From Ridgeia piscesae (lineage: Eukaryota; Annelida; Polychaeta; Sabellida; Siboglinidae): a stretch of DNA of 64,000 bases. The position numbers were made by a program, and so were the translations under genes. The notes under the pieces are model-generated. The model searched no databases and was not told the DNA's origin. It saw only the letters and a program-made list of their open reading frames with translations. Below are positions 10,642 to 23,783 of this stretch, piece after piece. The DNA lies in the NCBI GenBank assembly GCA_025642075.2, contig JAODUO010001777.1, forward strand, positions 1-64,000. The letters are read 5' to 3'. Position 1 is the first letter of the stretch, and every line of letters begins with the position of its first letter.

Positions 10642-11295
10642 CTGTATAGTCCTGTTTTGGGTCCTGGTATATTGCAGTCTGTCACAGGATAGCATATCTC
10701 TTCTGAGTCAAACGTTTGTGCCAGAACTATGGTATGATCTAAACACGAGTGCACCCAAAGGTAAAACTGAGTACACCATTAAAACTAGATGCTTAATAGT
10801 CTTGATGTCTTATTCTGTCACGAGATTCTATTCCACAACTAATACAAACTCATCTTGGCCAGCTGCTTGGAACTTGTGAGACAATACACGGATGGATGAT
10901 TCTGTGGAGTTCTCTAATGACTGAGGGGCCATGTCATCCAAGTGGTGAAGAATGTTTGAATAAACAAAGTGATCCCCAGTCATGTTGTCACATTGTCACT
11001 GGTGACGCTTTGAGCTGAAACCACACAAACTTTGTAAATTTGTCTGGCATGATGTTGATGATTATGTTGACTGCTTCAACTGAACAAAGTTGTGACATTA
11101 ATGTCCTCCCTGAGCCATAGATGAACAGGTGTTCAATAATTGCTATTGACTGATCTTGAATTAAATATGAAATACATTGTTTGATAGTGTATATAATTAC
11201 TAGCCAGTATAATTGGGTTTTTTTAAATTATATTATAGAGATACAGTGTTATGAAAACAAACAGAAGAGTAACAATACGTATGAATAAATTATTT
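10642..11295 (-). pseudogene. Block E, right part: possible upstream exon remnants of the LamNT gene
   Basis: On the minus strand directly upstream of LamNT there is an open stretch reading NHTIVLAQTFDSEEICYPV. The older copy near 58,480 has the parallel LDHTVVLVQ followed by NCYP. Further upstream, LENSTESSI (about 10,905) also has a parallel in the old copy (ENSTESPIH, about 58,685). Stops occur between them. Conservation in diverged copies suggests former coding, but the domain is unknown. The part from 11,035 to 11,295 matches block C and is noncoding. Confidence 0.4.
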
Positions 11296-13019
11296 GAAAC
11301 ATGTTGTTATCTCTAGCATAAAACAACGTGACTGTTTCAATGTGGACCACAGGAATAGCACCTTTGTGTTAATCTGGATTTGTCATAGATAAGATTGGTG
11401 ATGCCCAATTTGAACTGTGCTGTGCAGTTTTCACATTACAGCTTTCGTCCCTTTCAGAGTTGGTGGGAGTGACTGATCCAAAATCGTCTTTGCTTTTGTT
11501 GTTGCCTTTCCCAACTGGCAATGTTATTTACTCTTGCCTACTTCAGGGCTCGGCATTAGGCTACTCAATTCCTCACTCGCCTCTTTTTCTTCATATTCTT
11601 TTGTTTAGACAAAGACAGGTTCTGTTCCCTTGCCTTCTTTGCATCATGGATCTTTGTACTCATTTCATTCTGCTCTTGACAGTTTTTATATTTACCTTGA
11701 GTACAGAGCTTCAGATGTCTCTTTCACTGTCTTTCAGTGACTTTCAATGTTGTGAAAGAATCTAAAGTCCATTCCAGTGAATATTTGAAATGTTTCTGAA
11801 TAAACATACAAGACATAATTCTGAATGCTGTTTTATTTAAGAGCAACAATAAATATCTTCAACTTCTTACAAAAAAACATTATCACTGCCAATTTAACAT
11901 CTTTCATTAATTCCTGCTGATATGTTAACCTACCTGGTACACAGGTATGTAATTAATCTTACTCAATAATTCCTATACTGACTGCTATCTAGCAAAGCAA
12001 AACTAAATATTTTAGTATGTAAAAACTGAATGGAAATGAAACATGTACACATTTATCTGAATAGTAGAAAATCTTGTATGCATGAATCTGGCATGCATTC
12101 AGCCCATTTCCATGTGTGGGGTTAATGTACACAGCTAACTAGTCAATTTGAACCCTTTTGTTTTTAATTAATTTCTTTTATAAATATGATCTATTGTTTC
12201 TTATTATTCAATATAATGTTTGAAAATAATGTTTTGTCACTGGTGATAGGTGAAATCAGATTCAAATTCTTTTTTATAATATTTATTAACAAACAGGAAA
12301 TTTAGAGGCATATGGGATATATTAGTCAACAAATTTATTTTGATGGTAGAATTATAATCAATGAAAACATTCATACTGTCATCTATAATATTATGTTTTT
12401 GCAACACATTGTTATGTCTTAGAAGGGGAGAAAAATCTAACAAATGCATTGTGACTCGCGTTACAATACCTTATTTTTCGTGACTCGCGTTACACGTGAC
12501 TCGCGTTACACATATTCAGTGTCCAATATCACAGTATAGATTCACTAGATATGGATATAGTTTGTGTCATTTAATAAAGTATAAAAAGAAGGAGGATATT
12601 TATAATGGGCAGTCTCAGACTACCAAAGGCTGCTGTATAAAGTTAAAAATTTATAATTTTGTGACTCGCGTTATGCAAAAATGACCACCTCAGTGTAGAA
12701 GCAACTCTTAAAAAATACAGAACAGACTCAGAAATGTCATTCTCATAATACATGAGACTAAGGCTTTAAAAAATAACAGCAACTGAGCAAACCATGAGAG
12801 TAACAGAAAACAGGGATATAAAGGGCTAGTAATTATTTACATTTCAGATGAGTGAAATGTTGTCATTTCAGTGCTAATGGTTGATGTAGCATTTTCAGAA
12901 ATAATTGAACTGTTTTTCTTTCCTATAACTGTAAGTTATTCCTATCAAAAACATGTAATATGCCATTGAAATTCATGAATAAAATGTCAGACCATTTTCC
13001 GAATTGTCATGGAAATGCC
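11296..13019. mobile_element. Right part of the GGGCATTTCCATG element, tandem copy
   Basis: It matches 7,940-9,679 almost base for base and ends CATGGAAATGCCC followed by ATTAACAATAT, exactly as at 9,679. Together with what follows, it shows a direct tandem duplication with a period of about 3.35 kb inside unit A. It has three closely spaced GTGACTCGCGTTAC motifs (12,451; 12,480; 12,496) and one GTGACTCGCGTTAT (about 12,660). The left end of the element is absent. Confidence 0.85.
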
Positions 13020-14110
13020 CATTAACAATATAAACAAGATTTCACTAGAAGAAGATGGAGACGGATCAGCCATGTCTTTAGACAGAAGATGACAACATCC
13101 CCCAAACAGAAATTACATGGACACCTGCAGAAGCAAACTTGGACGACCCAAAACACTGTCCTGATGAAGACTGCGGATTTCAGATGATATATCTTGACAT
13201 ATATGTAAACAATTGATATTACTGACATTAACAATGTCTGTGTAATTCCATTACTAAAATTGAAACAGCATAGTTTGATCAATTTATTACATTCATAAAA
13301 GTTACCAAGTTGTGTCTTATAGGGAATGTTGTGCATTTCAAGCCGTGTTTAAGTTTCCATTCTAGATACACACTAAATGATAAAAATGTAAACTACATCA
13401 GCTCAAAAAAATTCTGAATTGTAATTCCATTACCGCAGAGCAGAGGTGCTTTCCTTAGACTGAGACATGTCTGGAGATCAGCAATACATTCTACAAGAGC
13501 AAAACTAAGCTATACCAAGCTATACCATGTCATCCAAGTGGTGAAGAATGTTTGAATAAACAAAGTGATGCCCAGTCATGTTGTCACTATGTCACCAATG
13601 TCACTGGTGACACTTTGAGCTGAAACATCACTTTACTCAACAACTGGCCAACTTCCAAAATCAATAATTATGGCTTTAGTATTACCTTAACTCGCCTTCA
13701 TCCCATCTGAGATATATGCAGTGCTTATGCTCCAAAATTATTCAATAAATGTCACTGTCAGTTTGCATGTTTTGACCACAAGATGGTGCCACTGTAGAAC
13801 AGATAATCCACTGATACACGTAGTGTTCATAGACAAAAACTCACCAGTCCAACATTACCCTAAATTAAGTGATAATGCCATTGCATTTTCCACCTGATGC
13901 GTACTCCATGGGATGACAGACAGGTTGGCTTCAGTAGAACTACAAATTTAGATCATGCAAGTAAAAAATACTATTTCCCAGTGGCCCTGCTGTTTTATGG
14001 TGACCAAGTCATAGGACATGGTAGCCCCTTTCAGCTCACATTTCTGCCACCAAACTTATATTAGAATGGCAAATTGACAGGTGGACGTGTATTTAGATAA
14101 AGCTATGTCA
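13020..14110. repeat. LINE tail plus truncated blocks E/F, unit A
   Basis: 13,020-13,185 repeats the LINE tail. About 13,300-13,525 matches unit C (42,460-42,660), including a broken LINE stretch. A deletion at about 13,530 then joins it to sequence equivalent to 10,930, so this second tandem copy has lost its LamNT exon. 13,640-14,110 is block F sequence, equivalent to 31,040-31,556 and 43,790-44,310. No intact coding sequence is present. Confidence 0.65.
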
Positions 14111-14260
14111 GTAGTTTCCCTCCTACATGACAAGCGAGGTGGGCCACCTCCCTGTTTTTCTACCTTTGCCCAAAATATGTCTACAATTGCCATCAGAGCT
14201 AACTGGTGAGGAGAAGGTTGAAATGGGCTGGTCATGTGGAAAGAATGTAAGTGGTCTTGC
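14111..14260 (+). mobile_element. MITE 5' half and LINE tail (RRRLKWAGHVER), unit A
   Basis: 14,113-14,195 (GTTTCCCTCC..GAGGTGGGCCACCTC..CAAAATATGT) matches the left half of the MITE at 29,341-29,674. It is followed by + strand LVRRRLKWAGHVERM (14,203-14,247), the typical end of a LINE RT ORF. Copies are at 31,557-31,720 and 44,311-44,480, where the LINE piece continues with GKSTRLARYLPK. Confidence 0.6.
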
Positions 14261-14971
14261 AAAGATATTGTAAAGCAACTTTTATGAAAAATAATCCCCT
14301 TGTGTATTTCTTTTAAAACTGAGATACATAACATGAGTAACAAATATGTAATATTTTTATCTCATGTTTGAAAGCAAGAAGTATTTTAAAATCCATGGTT
14401 AATGTTCTCTTCCTAGCAAACCGCTCAGTCAGGTTTGCCACAAATACAAGAGACACAGGTTTGTGGGTGAACTTGTAGTAGAAGACTTGCATTGTTTTGT
14501 TATGCAAATTTGTTACCATACATAGTAAACATGTAAATATATACAAACAATCGCCACATAACAATGCAAACTTCCAAGTCAAAACTACCTACTACTAACA
14601 TCTACACAATACATCTATACAATGTCTAACTACCAACATAAGTAAAACAGAAAATAAGGGATGGTGGTTGGTTGGGAACTAAAAATAACAGTGTAAAAAT
14701 TAAATAACGAAGTCGATGGCGCACGATGAAGTTGTAGAAGCGGCTGTTGAAGGGAACGGGGCCGAACACCAGTTTAAATAGTCCCATGGCCTACAGTATG
14801 ATTGGGCCGTGGCCTAAGAAATTACACTTTGAATAAAAGTACATACTATGCAAGGAAGACCACATTCGCACCATCCCTGATTAAACATAATTAAAATATT
14901 TTAATTCTCACGTTAAAGAAGAATCATAGCATCAAAGTTGAAGAAATATTAATGATGTATTTTCTTGTAGT
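14261..14971. repeat. Junction into unit B left flank
   Basis: From 14,501 the sequence repeats positions 10-449, with an insertion of about 30 bp near 14,880. The preceding 240 bases are unique to this junction, and I see nothing recognisable in them. Confidence 0.75.
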
Positions 14972-15409
14972 GGGCATTTCCATGAGACTTGCATTACATA
15001 TTTTGAACATTTCATGAATATGTATTTGCATGTATGTGGTCTTGCAACTTTTATGAAAAATAATCACCTTGTGTATTTAACGCGAGTCACACTGATTATC
15101 TAATATGTTTCTATGTTATTGACAATATTTCAAATCACTAATGACATCTTTTGAAACCCTATTTATTTGTGTTTCACACAAGGGTATTCATTGTTTGCTA
15201 TCATTTATATTTTAAGGAGAAAATTGTCATGTATGAAGTGACGTTTTTGTGTTTTCCATTTGCTGTAACGTGAATCATGCTATAATTAGATTCAATTAAA
15301 AGTCATACTATGTAATCAAATTTTTATTTGTTGACATATCTCTTATAATAATGTATTTAAAAAGGTTCAACTTATGCACAGAGCAACTTAATGGAATACA
15401 TTATTAAAT
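14972..15409 (+). mobile_element. Left-end fragment of the GGGCATTTCCATG element, interrupted by PLE copy 2
   Basis: Second copy of 450-886, including the inverted TAACGCGAGTCAC motif near 15,079. The PLE begins after TTATTAAAT, the same junction as in copy 1. The insertion therefore predates the unit duplication. Confidence 0.65.
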
Positions 15410-17574
15410 GATGTCACATTCGAGTAAACTAGGTCACGACAACAAAGCAAGTTCGAAAGACTTTACAACACATCTCAAAGTAAGAAAGAAGTGACAGACA
15501 CCGACATAGACACAAACAGGTGGGTAATGAACCTGAGCGATAGGCAGATCAGTAATGATGAATGATCTATAGTTAGTAAAGGTTAAAACTTTGCCATTAC
15601 TTCGACTACCCTCCCAGTCGAAGAAATCATAGCCGGTACTGAGGTAGTCGCGAAATACATGACAGAGAACGCGGCAGAAGAACTCAGAGGGCAGGTTGTA
15701 TGTACCATCAAACGAGTTAAACTCCCGAAATCTAACATCAGCAAGGGGGAGAGGATTGCTATACAGACACTGAAAAAAGACAACTCCATCATCATACTCC
15801 CTGCAGACAAAGGTAGAGCCACGGTAATCATAAACACTACCGAATATAGAGAGAAAATGACCGACATGGTGGGGGACACGAACACATACACCAGACTTAG
15901 CAAAGACGCCACGCACAAATACAAAAACAGAATGATCAACTATGATCCTAAGGAAGTAGAAGAGAAATGGATCCATCTCAGAAAAAACGGTACTGGAAGC
16001 TATACCCAGAGTCGGAAGAACCCAACAAATTATATGGGACACCTAAGATACACAAAAACAACACACCGCTTAGGCCGATAGTATCCAGTTGTGGCAGTAT
16101 TACATACAATGCAGCCAAATACCTGGCTAGCATACTCAGCCCCCCCCTTGTGGGTAAGAACTGTCACAGCATCAAAAACACCAAGGAACTAGTCGACAAG
16201 CTAAGAGGCCTAGAAATTCCACCTGCTTGGAAACTGGTGTCATATGATGTCACATCACTCATGGACATCAGCTGGATGGATATGAAATAGTTAATGCTCC
16301 CTTATCTTGTTACTATTATAAAATGGAGAAATAGAAAAGTAGCCATAACGGGACTAGTTCAACTGTCAAACTTAATTAGTAGCTATAATGGGAATAAAAA
16401 GTAGCTATAACGGAAAGTAGAGCTCTATAATGGGAAGACACCGGATAAGGCACTGGAAGTCATCACAGAGAGACTACAAGAAGATGACACCCTATCCAGC
16501 CACACGGAAATGACAATCCCACAGATAGTTAAGCTCCTCGACTTCTGCCTGAATACGACCTATTTCATATAAAACGGGGCTTACTACCAGCAAAGACATG
16601 GTGCAGCTATGAGATCACCTATATCTCCCCTAGTAGCTAATTGCTACATGGAACAATTAGAGAAAGTACCCATCTCTACAGCACCCCACACCCATCATTG
16701 TGGTTATGATACATGGATGACACATTCACCGTACTTCACGAATACGACGTGGAAGAGTTCACTGAACACATAAAAGCATCGATCCACACATCAAATTCAC
16801 CATCAAACCTGAAAAAGACAGCAAACTTCCCTTCCTGGATCTATGCGCCCATATTCTGGATGATGGATACATGAAGATAATTATTTACATGAAGCTGACA
16901 CACACGGACAGCTGAAGACAAGAAATCAGAACTGGCATACGTCCACAATGCCCTGAGAGCCAATGGATACCCAGAGTGGGCGCTTGCACCTCCACCATCC
17001 AGTGCAAAAAGACCACCTAGCATGAACAACAACCTATGAAGACCTATGCTGGGACTACCATATGTGGCAGGATTATCAGAACAGCTTGGCCGGATTTATA
17101 AGTCACATAACATACACATATACCACAAGCCGGCGAACACCCTCCGCTCGATGGTACTACACCATAAAGAGAAAACACCTAAAGAACACAGATGTGGAAC
17201 CATCTATAACATCACATGTGACATCGACAGCAGCCACACATACATAGAGAACACTCAGCCAGAGATTCAAAGAACATACAAACCTGGATAAACCAACAAG
17301 TGTAGGAGACCATTGTCGGGCCACAGGACACTCAGTGTCCACGAAGAACACTAAAGTACTTACCCGTTATTCCAACTGGCACAAGAGAAAAGTGAAGAAG
17401 GCTATATATTTCAAACAAAGAGCCCCTACCATGAACAGAGACCAGGGATACCATATGCCTGCCATCTACAACCAAATTATCCCGCCGAAATTTGAGGCAA
17501 AACATGTGACACCAGTATGTGAACAAGGCCCGCAGATGACTGGTCAAAACTTCATACTCATCATCGACAATTAA
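15410..17574 (+). pseudogene. Penelope-like retroelement copy 2 (decayed)
   Basis: Longest 5' half in the window. An open stretch at 15,659-16,081 carries KSNISKGERIAIQTL, SIIILPADKGRATVIIN and NRMINYDPKEVE. After a frameshift it continues YGTPKIHKNN, RPIVSSCGSITYNAAKYLAS and SYDVTSL (15,967-16,290). It then has the same tail DISWMDMK plus stop and the same internal insert (about 16,262-16,440) as the other copies. RT palm blocks are frame-broken (MIHG instead of YMDD near 16,712) and a deletion at about 16,912 removes the region between palm and thumb. The GIY-YIG part is 17,046-17,574, with the shared frameshift at 17,250-17,290. The TA seed here is short (GGCTATATATTTC). Confidence 0.87.
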
Positions 17575-17635
17575 GTTCCAAAGTTAGTTAACTTATACTA
17601 CAATTTTGAAGGTAGTTTTTAAAAACAATTCTGAC

Positions 17636-17734
17636 TGGCCATTCCCCGGATCCACATAGTGTTACATCATGCCTTTGGTGCTTGCTGAGCCCATCCTACC
17701 ACCTCGCATATCATTTTACTGAAGGGAAACACTG
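17636..17734 (+). mobile_element. 3' half of the CAGTGTTTCC-type MITE, unit B
   Basis: GGATCCACATAGTGTTACATC through GAAGGGAAACACTG matches the right half of 29,341-29,674. It lies between the PLE end and array 2, as in the other units. Confidence 0.65.
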
Positions 17735-19454
17735 CTGAGCATATACAGTCACTACATCCCCAGTACATAGCTACAATACAGAGCCACTAACCAACTATAC
17801 CCCTACTACACAGCTAGAATGAATACAAGGTGGATTCATCCCCAGTACACAGCTAGAATGCACAGTCACTGCTAGAATACACAGTCACTGTACCACCAGT
17901 ACACAGCTAGAATACACAGTCACTATACCCCCAGTACACAGCTAGAATACACAGTCACTGTACCACCAGTAAACAGCTAGAATACACAGTCACTGTACCA
18001 CCAGTACACAGCTAGAATACACAGTCACTGTACCCCCAGTACACAGCTAGAATACACAGTCACTGTACCACCACTACACAGATAGAATACACATTCAATG
18101 TACCCCCAGTACATAGCTAGAATACACAGTCACTGTACCCCCAGTACACAGCCAGAATACAGTCACTGTACCCCAGTACACAGCTAGAATACACAGTCAC
18201 TGTAGCCCCCAGTACACAGCTAGAATACAGTCACTGTACCACCAGTACACAGCTAGAATACACAGTCACTGCACCACCAGTTCACAGCTAGAATACACAG
18301 TCACTGTACCCCAAGTACACAGCTAGAATACACAATCACTGCACCCCAAGTACATAGCCAGAATACACAGTCACTGCACCCCCAGTACACAGCTAGAATA
18401 AACAGTCACTGCACCCCAAGTACACAGGTAGAATACACAGTCACTGTACCACCAGTACACAACTAGAATACACAGTAACTCTACCCCAAGTACACAAGTA
18501 GAATACACAGTCACTGTACCCCAGTACACAGCTATAATACATAGTCACTGTACCCAGTACGCAGCTAGAATACACAGTCACTATACCCCAGTACACAGCA
18601 AGAATACATAGTCACTGTACCCCAGTACACAGCTAGAATACATAGTCACTGTACCCCAGTACACAGCTAGAATACACAGTCACTGTACCCCAGTACACAG
18701 CTAGAATACACAGTCACTGTACCCCAGTACACAGCTAGAATACATAGTCACTGTACCCCAGTACACAGCTAGAATACACAGTCACTGTACCACCAGTACA
18801 CAGCTAGAATACACAGTCACTGTACCACAGTACACAACTAGAATACACAGTCACTGTACCACCAGTACACAGCTAGAATACACAGTCACTGTACCCCAGT
18901 ACACAGCTTGAATACATATTCCCTATACCCCAGTACACAGCTAGAATACACAGTCATTGTACCACCAGTACACAGCTAGAATACACAGTCATTGTACCAC
19001 CAGTACACAGCTAGAATACACAGTCACTGCACCCCAAATACACAGCTTGAATACATATTCCCTGTACCCGAATACACAGCTGGAATACATAGTCATTGTA
19101 CCACCAGTACACAGCTAGAATACACAGTCACTGTACCCCAGTACACAGCTAGAATACATAGTCACTGTACCACCAGTACACAGCTAGAATACACAGTCAC
19201 TGTACCCCAGTACACAGCTAGAATACACAGTCACTGTACCCCCAAGTACATAGCTAGAATACACAGTCACTGTACCTCCAGTCACTACACCCCCAATATT
19301 CAGCTAGAATACAGCTGATACACCCCTGGTACATAGCTAGAATACACAGTCACTTCACCCCTAATACACAACTAGAATATATAGTCACTACACTGCAACT
19401 ACACAGCTTGAATACACAGTAACTGCACCACAAGTTCACAGCTAGAATACAGTC

Positions 19455-19458
<4 letters not shown>
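17735..19458. repeat. 35-bp minisatellite array 2
   Basis: Same unit as array 1 with more variants (TACCCCAAGTAC, AATACATATTCCC, ACACAACTAG). By length there are about 50 units. It is noisier than array 4, with a degenerate last 250 bp (19,200-19,458). The open frame at 18,992-19,318 is only the repeat read in one frame. Confidence 0.97.
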
Positions 19459-19513
<55 letters not shown>

Positions 19514-19522
19514 AGTTCCAAA

Positions 19523-19568
<46 letters not shown>

Positions 19569-19983
19569 GTATATGTGAACATTCGTGCTTCTGGACCATT
19601 ATCTATGTTTAGAAAGTGTTTAAAGATCTATCTTTTTATTAGACATTTTAATTAATTCAAATGTTATGAAATGACGGACACTTCTTTAGAATTTCGTTTT
19701 CTTGTTATACACGTTTTAATTAGTTTATCTGTTTTTTAGATTGATGTATAGATAATTTATGTACACATATTTAGTAAATGTTTTAATTTTATATTAATTT
19801 AATAAATTTACAGAGGTTTAATACTATACATCTTTAAGTGTTTAATTTATTTTAAATTGATTCATATGATTTAAATAATTTACATACAAATATTTACTAG
19901 TGTACATCTTAAAACCAAAATTTCTTTTGATTTATACTAATTTATATAATATACATTTATATTTATTAATACATTAATGATAT
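19459..19983. repeat. (TA)n pair and AT-rich spacer
   Basis: TA runs at 19,462-19,511 and 19,524-19,566 are separated by TTGAGTTCCAAAG, as at the end of array 1. The following 400 bases are very AT-rich and I see no gene in them. Confidence 0.85.
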
Positions 19984-20046
19984 GTCTTGTACAGCGCATC
20001 GATCTGCCATGCGGGAATTAGCGCTATAGAAAAACAGTATTATTAT

Positions 20047-20094
<48 letters not shown>

Positions 20095-20104
20095 TATTAT
20101 ATAA
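19984..20104 (+). mobile_element. SINE/LINE-type 3' tail with (ATT)n and (TA)n
   Basis: CTTGTACAGCGC..ATTAGCGCTATAG.AAA followed by ATTATTATTATT and TA repeats is the pattern of a retroposon tail common in marine invertebrates (TGTAAAGCGC...GCGCTATATAAA plus ATT repeats). Only the tail is present. The insertion is missing from unit A, where TA leads directly into block B. Confidence 0.5.
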
Positions 20105-20640
20105 TAAGGCATCAATGACACTTTACTTCCAGGCAGGGTTCGCTCCTTGAAAATAATGTATTTGTTCAATGATTTCATCACAAAATAGTTATACATTTGC
20201 ACAAAAAGCCAGCACATATAAGTCAGGTACAACTCATTTTTCATGAATGCCCTAAGATGAAACAAGTTGTGTAAGCAGCTATGTTCCAGACTGGAACTTT
20301 CAACCTGCGTCTTGACACCCCTGGGAGGTGCTCTGGGTGTAGATGTTCAACAGAACTAGACTCTGCTGATGACAAAGTAACTTTGCAGGACACAATTGTG
20401 ACAGCTAGACCAGACGATGGTTAGTTTGTGCCCCAGTTGCAACATCTCATCCATGAGGCTGGGTTTAGGGGCTTGTAGCGTGTGAAAGTCCAAAGAAGCT
20501 TGGGGAGTGGGATGTGATTTCTTAAAACAAACCGTTGATATGTTTATAAATTATGTTAAAACATTAATAAAGTTACTGTATGGACAACTGGAGAGTTAGC
20601 AAAACATGTATATATGATGTACATAAAAGTTTGGTGAAGA
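20105..20640. repeat. Block B, unit B copy
   Basis: Duplicate of about 4,105-4,640 with point changes. No recognised coding. Confidence 0.75.
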
Positions 20641-20691
20641 AAACATGTGCTGGCAGATGTTGGGCAAGAAAGACAGCCCTGGTCCTTTGTT

Positions 20692-20882
20692 CTATCTATT
20701 GGACATGTCCAGGGGCTCTTTATTACCAGGAGGTGATTGTTGGTCAGTAGTAGAAAATGCTTCTGTAGCATCTGTCCTAGTACTACACAGAATGTCTGCT
20801 TTGACACCCACTCCATTGTTATTGTCCGCACTAGTGGACATGCTGCAGGCTGGATTAACACCTCTGTGTCTTGTCTGGTCAA
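20692..20882 (-). CDS. Conserved minus-strand ORF, copy 2 (unknown function)
   Basis: Second copy of the ORF at 4,690. It keeps NNNGVGVKAD, ATEAFSTTDQQS and the PGNKEPLDMSNR-stop ending. Unlike copy 1 it retains the 12 bases deleted there. Function and transcription are unknown, and an open + frame overlaps it. Confidence 0.35.
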
Positions 20883-21247
20883 ACTCCCATTGTTATTTCT
20901 AGCTACTCTAACACTTGTCTCATCTCATTAGTACACTGAGTATCCACTAAGACACCTATTTCACTATAATTGTCCTGACTGGTGGACAGACTTGGGTTTT
21001 TTATGAATGAAAGTTTATTCAGGACATTGTACTCAGAACATTGTTAACATTAATAAAACACAATACAAACAAACAAATTTATCTACAATATTACAAGTTG
21101 GTCTACTATCATTCTGTTTTGGTTGGCTGATACCAATGGCCAATGGGGTTCACTACATTTCGTTTGATGGTGATTTATCTAATCCATAAGCTACACCGTT
21201 ATTGGCAAAGCTGAAGCTCACCTTGACAGATCATCTTGAACGTATCT

Positions 21248-21440
21248 ATTGAAGTCAGAATGAGTTTGTTGAGAGCATTGACAACATCAGTCTTCTTATA
21301 TGGTTGTGAAACTTAGACCGTCAAAGCAGAGATTACAAGTGCATCAATGCCTTTGAGATGAACTGCATGTGGAGGCTGTTACAGGTTTACTACTCTTTAC
21401 ACACCACAAACAAACAAACAAGTATGAGAACTGATGGAGA
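21248..21440 (+). pseudogene. LINE RT C-terminal fragment, copy 2
   Basis: Same content as 5,228-5,410 (VRMSLLRALTTSVFLYGCET, then a stop), with the stop and frameshift shared. This shows it was duplicated after inactivation. Confidence 0.68.
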
Positions 21441-23310
21441 GATATATCGGCAAGCAAGAACATATGTTGACAACATTAAAAAGAAGCTAATAATATTTTT
21501 GTTTTCTCTTGCATTCTACATCATAATTTAAGAAACTAATAATGAGACCTATTTGCATTAGAAATCAACACAGGCACTGGGACAGTATATCAGTTAGCTA
21601 TGAATCAAATCTTTGGACAATACTTATGAAAACAGTTGATGGTTTCAGAAACGTACCATCTGTAGCATTTGATACAACAAATAATGGCAGCAGTAATCCT
21701 TGGAAATCGACAAGATTCACAAGATTAGTTGCAGAATGTTTTGATGGACTTTCAAAGACATTCTACACAGTTTTTTTTCCACAGGAAATGTCACACTATT
21801 GAATTCAAAACCACCAAGTTCAAGTGACTGGAGTGGGATCAGTATAATTCCCAACATAAAGCAGACCTATGCAAAGATTCACAGTCAGGAGGCAGTTACA
21901 TTGTTTGCAACTGATGCACATATTCATGTCAAATAAGCATCCCTAAGGAACTTCTTCAAATTTTAGGAAATGAAGATGACAAAGAAGACAGCAGTAAAGG
22001 GCAATAAATCTTGAGAATACAGTAGGCATTGAAAAACGAATTGGGACTTTAAATGGATGGTTGTGAAAAAAATACTTATTTGAAAAGCATTAAACTCTGT
22101 AAATTTGTCTAGCATGATGTTGATGATTATATTGACTGCTTCAACTGATCAAAGTTGTGACATTAATATCCTCCCTGAGCCATAGATGAACAGGTGTTCA
22201 ATAATTGCTATCAACTGATCTTGAACAAAATACGAAATACATTGTCCGATAGTGTATATAATTATTAGCCAGTATAATTTTGTTTTAAATTAGATTATAG
22301 GGATACAGTGTTATGGAAACAAACAGAAGAGTAACAATAAGTATAAATAAATTATTTGATGGTTTATTCAAATGATAGTCACTCTTGTAATTCTGTCAAA
22401 ATGGCTTCTAATTATGTTACCAACAAAAACCTGTTCATTATAAAACAACTGTGCCTATATTTTAAATAACATTCTATTCAATACAAGGCCGTGTTATATG
22501 GTTATTATTAATGTTAGCTGTCAGCCTTGGTAGATTGCAGATTTCAGACGATATGTCTTGACATTTGTTAAAAACTGATGTTATTGGTATTAACAATATC
22601 TGTGTAATTCCATTATCAAAATTGAAACGGCCATAGATTTTACCAATTTGTTACATTTCTTAACAGCTGTTTCGCATAGGGAATGGCATTTCAAACTATG
22701 TTTAGGTTTCCATTCTAGACACATCCTGAATAGGAAAATATCAACAATATACGCACATAAATGTTGTTAATTGTAATTCTGTTAGCGCGGAATTGCCAGA
22801 GGTAGGTCTACTTTCTTCAGACGCAAACCTGTTTGGATACCAGCAATATATTCTAGAAGAACGAAACTAAGCTATACCAAAGCTGTCCGATAACTCTCCT
22901 AACTATGGCTCAGAATGCTGGCGGATGGCAGAACTGAACCTCAAACACCTGTCTACCTTCCACAAAAAAGTCTTCAAAATATATTGAGGATACTCTCGCC
23001 AAAAAGAACCTATCAGAACAAGCCAACAAACGACTTTATACCGGATAACATATTTGGTAGATAAGTGGGTGTTAATATATGTACATGTATACAAGCCAGT
23101 TGAGATGTGTTTCATGACCTGAAATAAACTACATATACAAGTGACACCCATTTTTAAGACATAACAGTCTTTATTGATATGATTTTAGAGACCTTTTTTG
23201 CTCCTTAGTGTTTACCTTGTCACCACCTGTCTGTGATGTTTCTATCCATCCACAACGGGTTTTACCCATCCAAATGCTGGGTGGACGGGTCTCGCAAAAA
23301 GCTATGCCAA
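21441..23310. repeat. Block C, unit B copy (LINE YGSECW piece at 22,670-23,045)
   Basis: Matches 5,411-7,282. It carries the 83-codon + frame (21,542), the LINE stretch YGSECWRMAELNLKHLSTF (about 22,905-22,965) and the short LamNT-like minus trace before 23,310. The ATTA-flanked element is absent, so this is an empty-site reference. A short insertion near 21,780 distinguishes it from unit A. Confidence 0.7.
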
Positions 23311-23783
23311 TTAACAATATAAACAAGATTTCATTAGAAGAAGATGGAGACGGATCAGCCATGTCTTTAGACAGAAGATGACAACATCCCCCAAACAGAA
23401 ATTAGATGGACACCTTCAGAAACAAACTTGGACGACCCAAAACACTGTCCTGATGAAGACTGTATAACCACAATATTCTGACCATAAAAATTAACACTTG
23501 TAAAGAACTGCTCAGAATGACCCAACAAACAAGGTTTTATGCAGGATGACAATTTTTTCTAGTCACACGTTTTTGGTTGCATGTGCATGTTAAATCATGT
23601 GTATATACAAGCCATTTCAGATGTGTTTAGTGACCTCAAGTTAGCTACAAATACCCATGTCACACACATGCACACCTATGTTCAAGTCATACCTGCCATT
23701 ATCTATGATTTGTACGACCTTTTTTGCTCCTTATTTTTTACCCAGCCGTCACTATGTTTCTACCCATCAACAACACATTTTAC
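23311..23783 (+). pseudogene. LINE 3' tail and block E left part, unit B
   Basis: 23,311-23,460 repeats the RRRWRRISHVFRQKM tail. It is followed by a deletion that jumps to the GTATAACCACAATATTCTGACC segment also found at 9,990. The remainder is intron-like sequence to the left of the LamNT exon. Confidence 0.6.
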
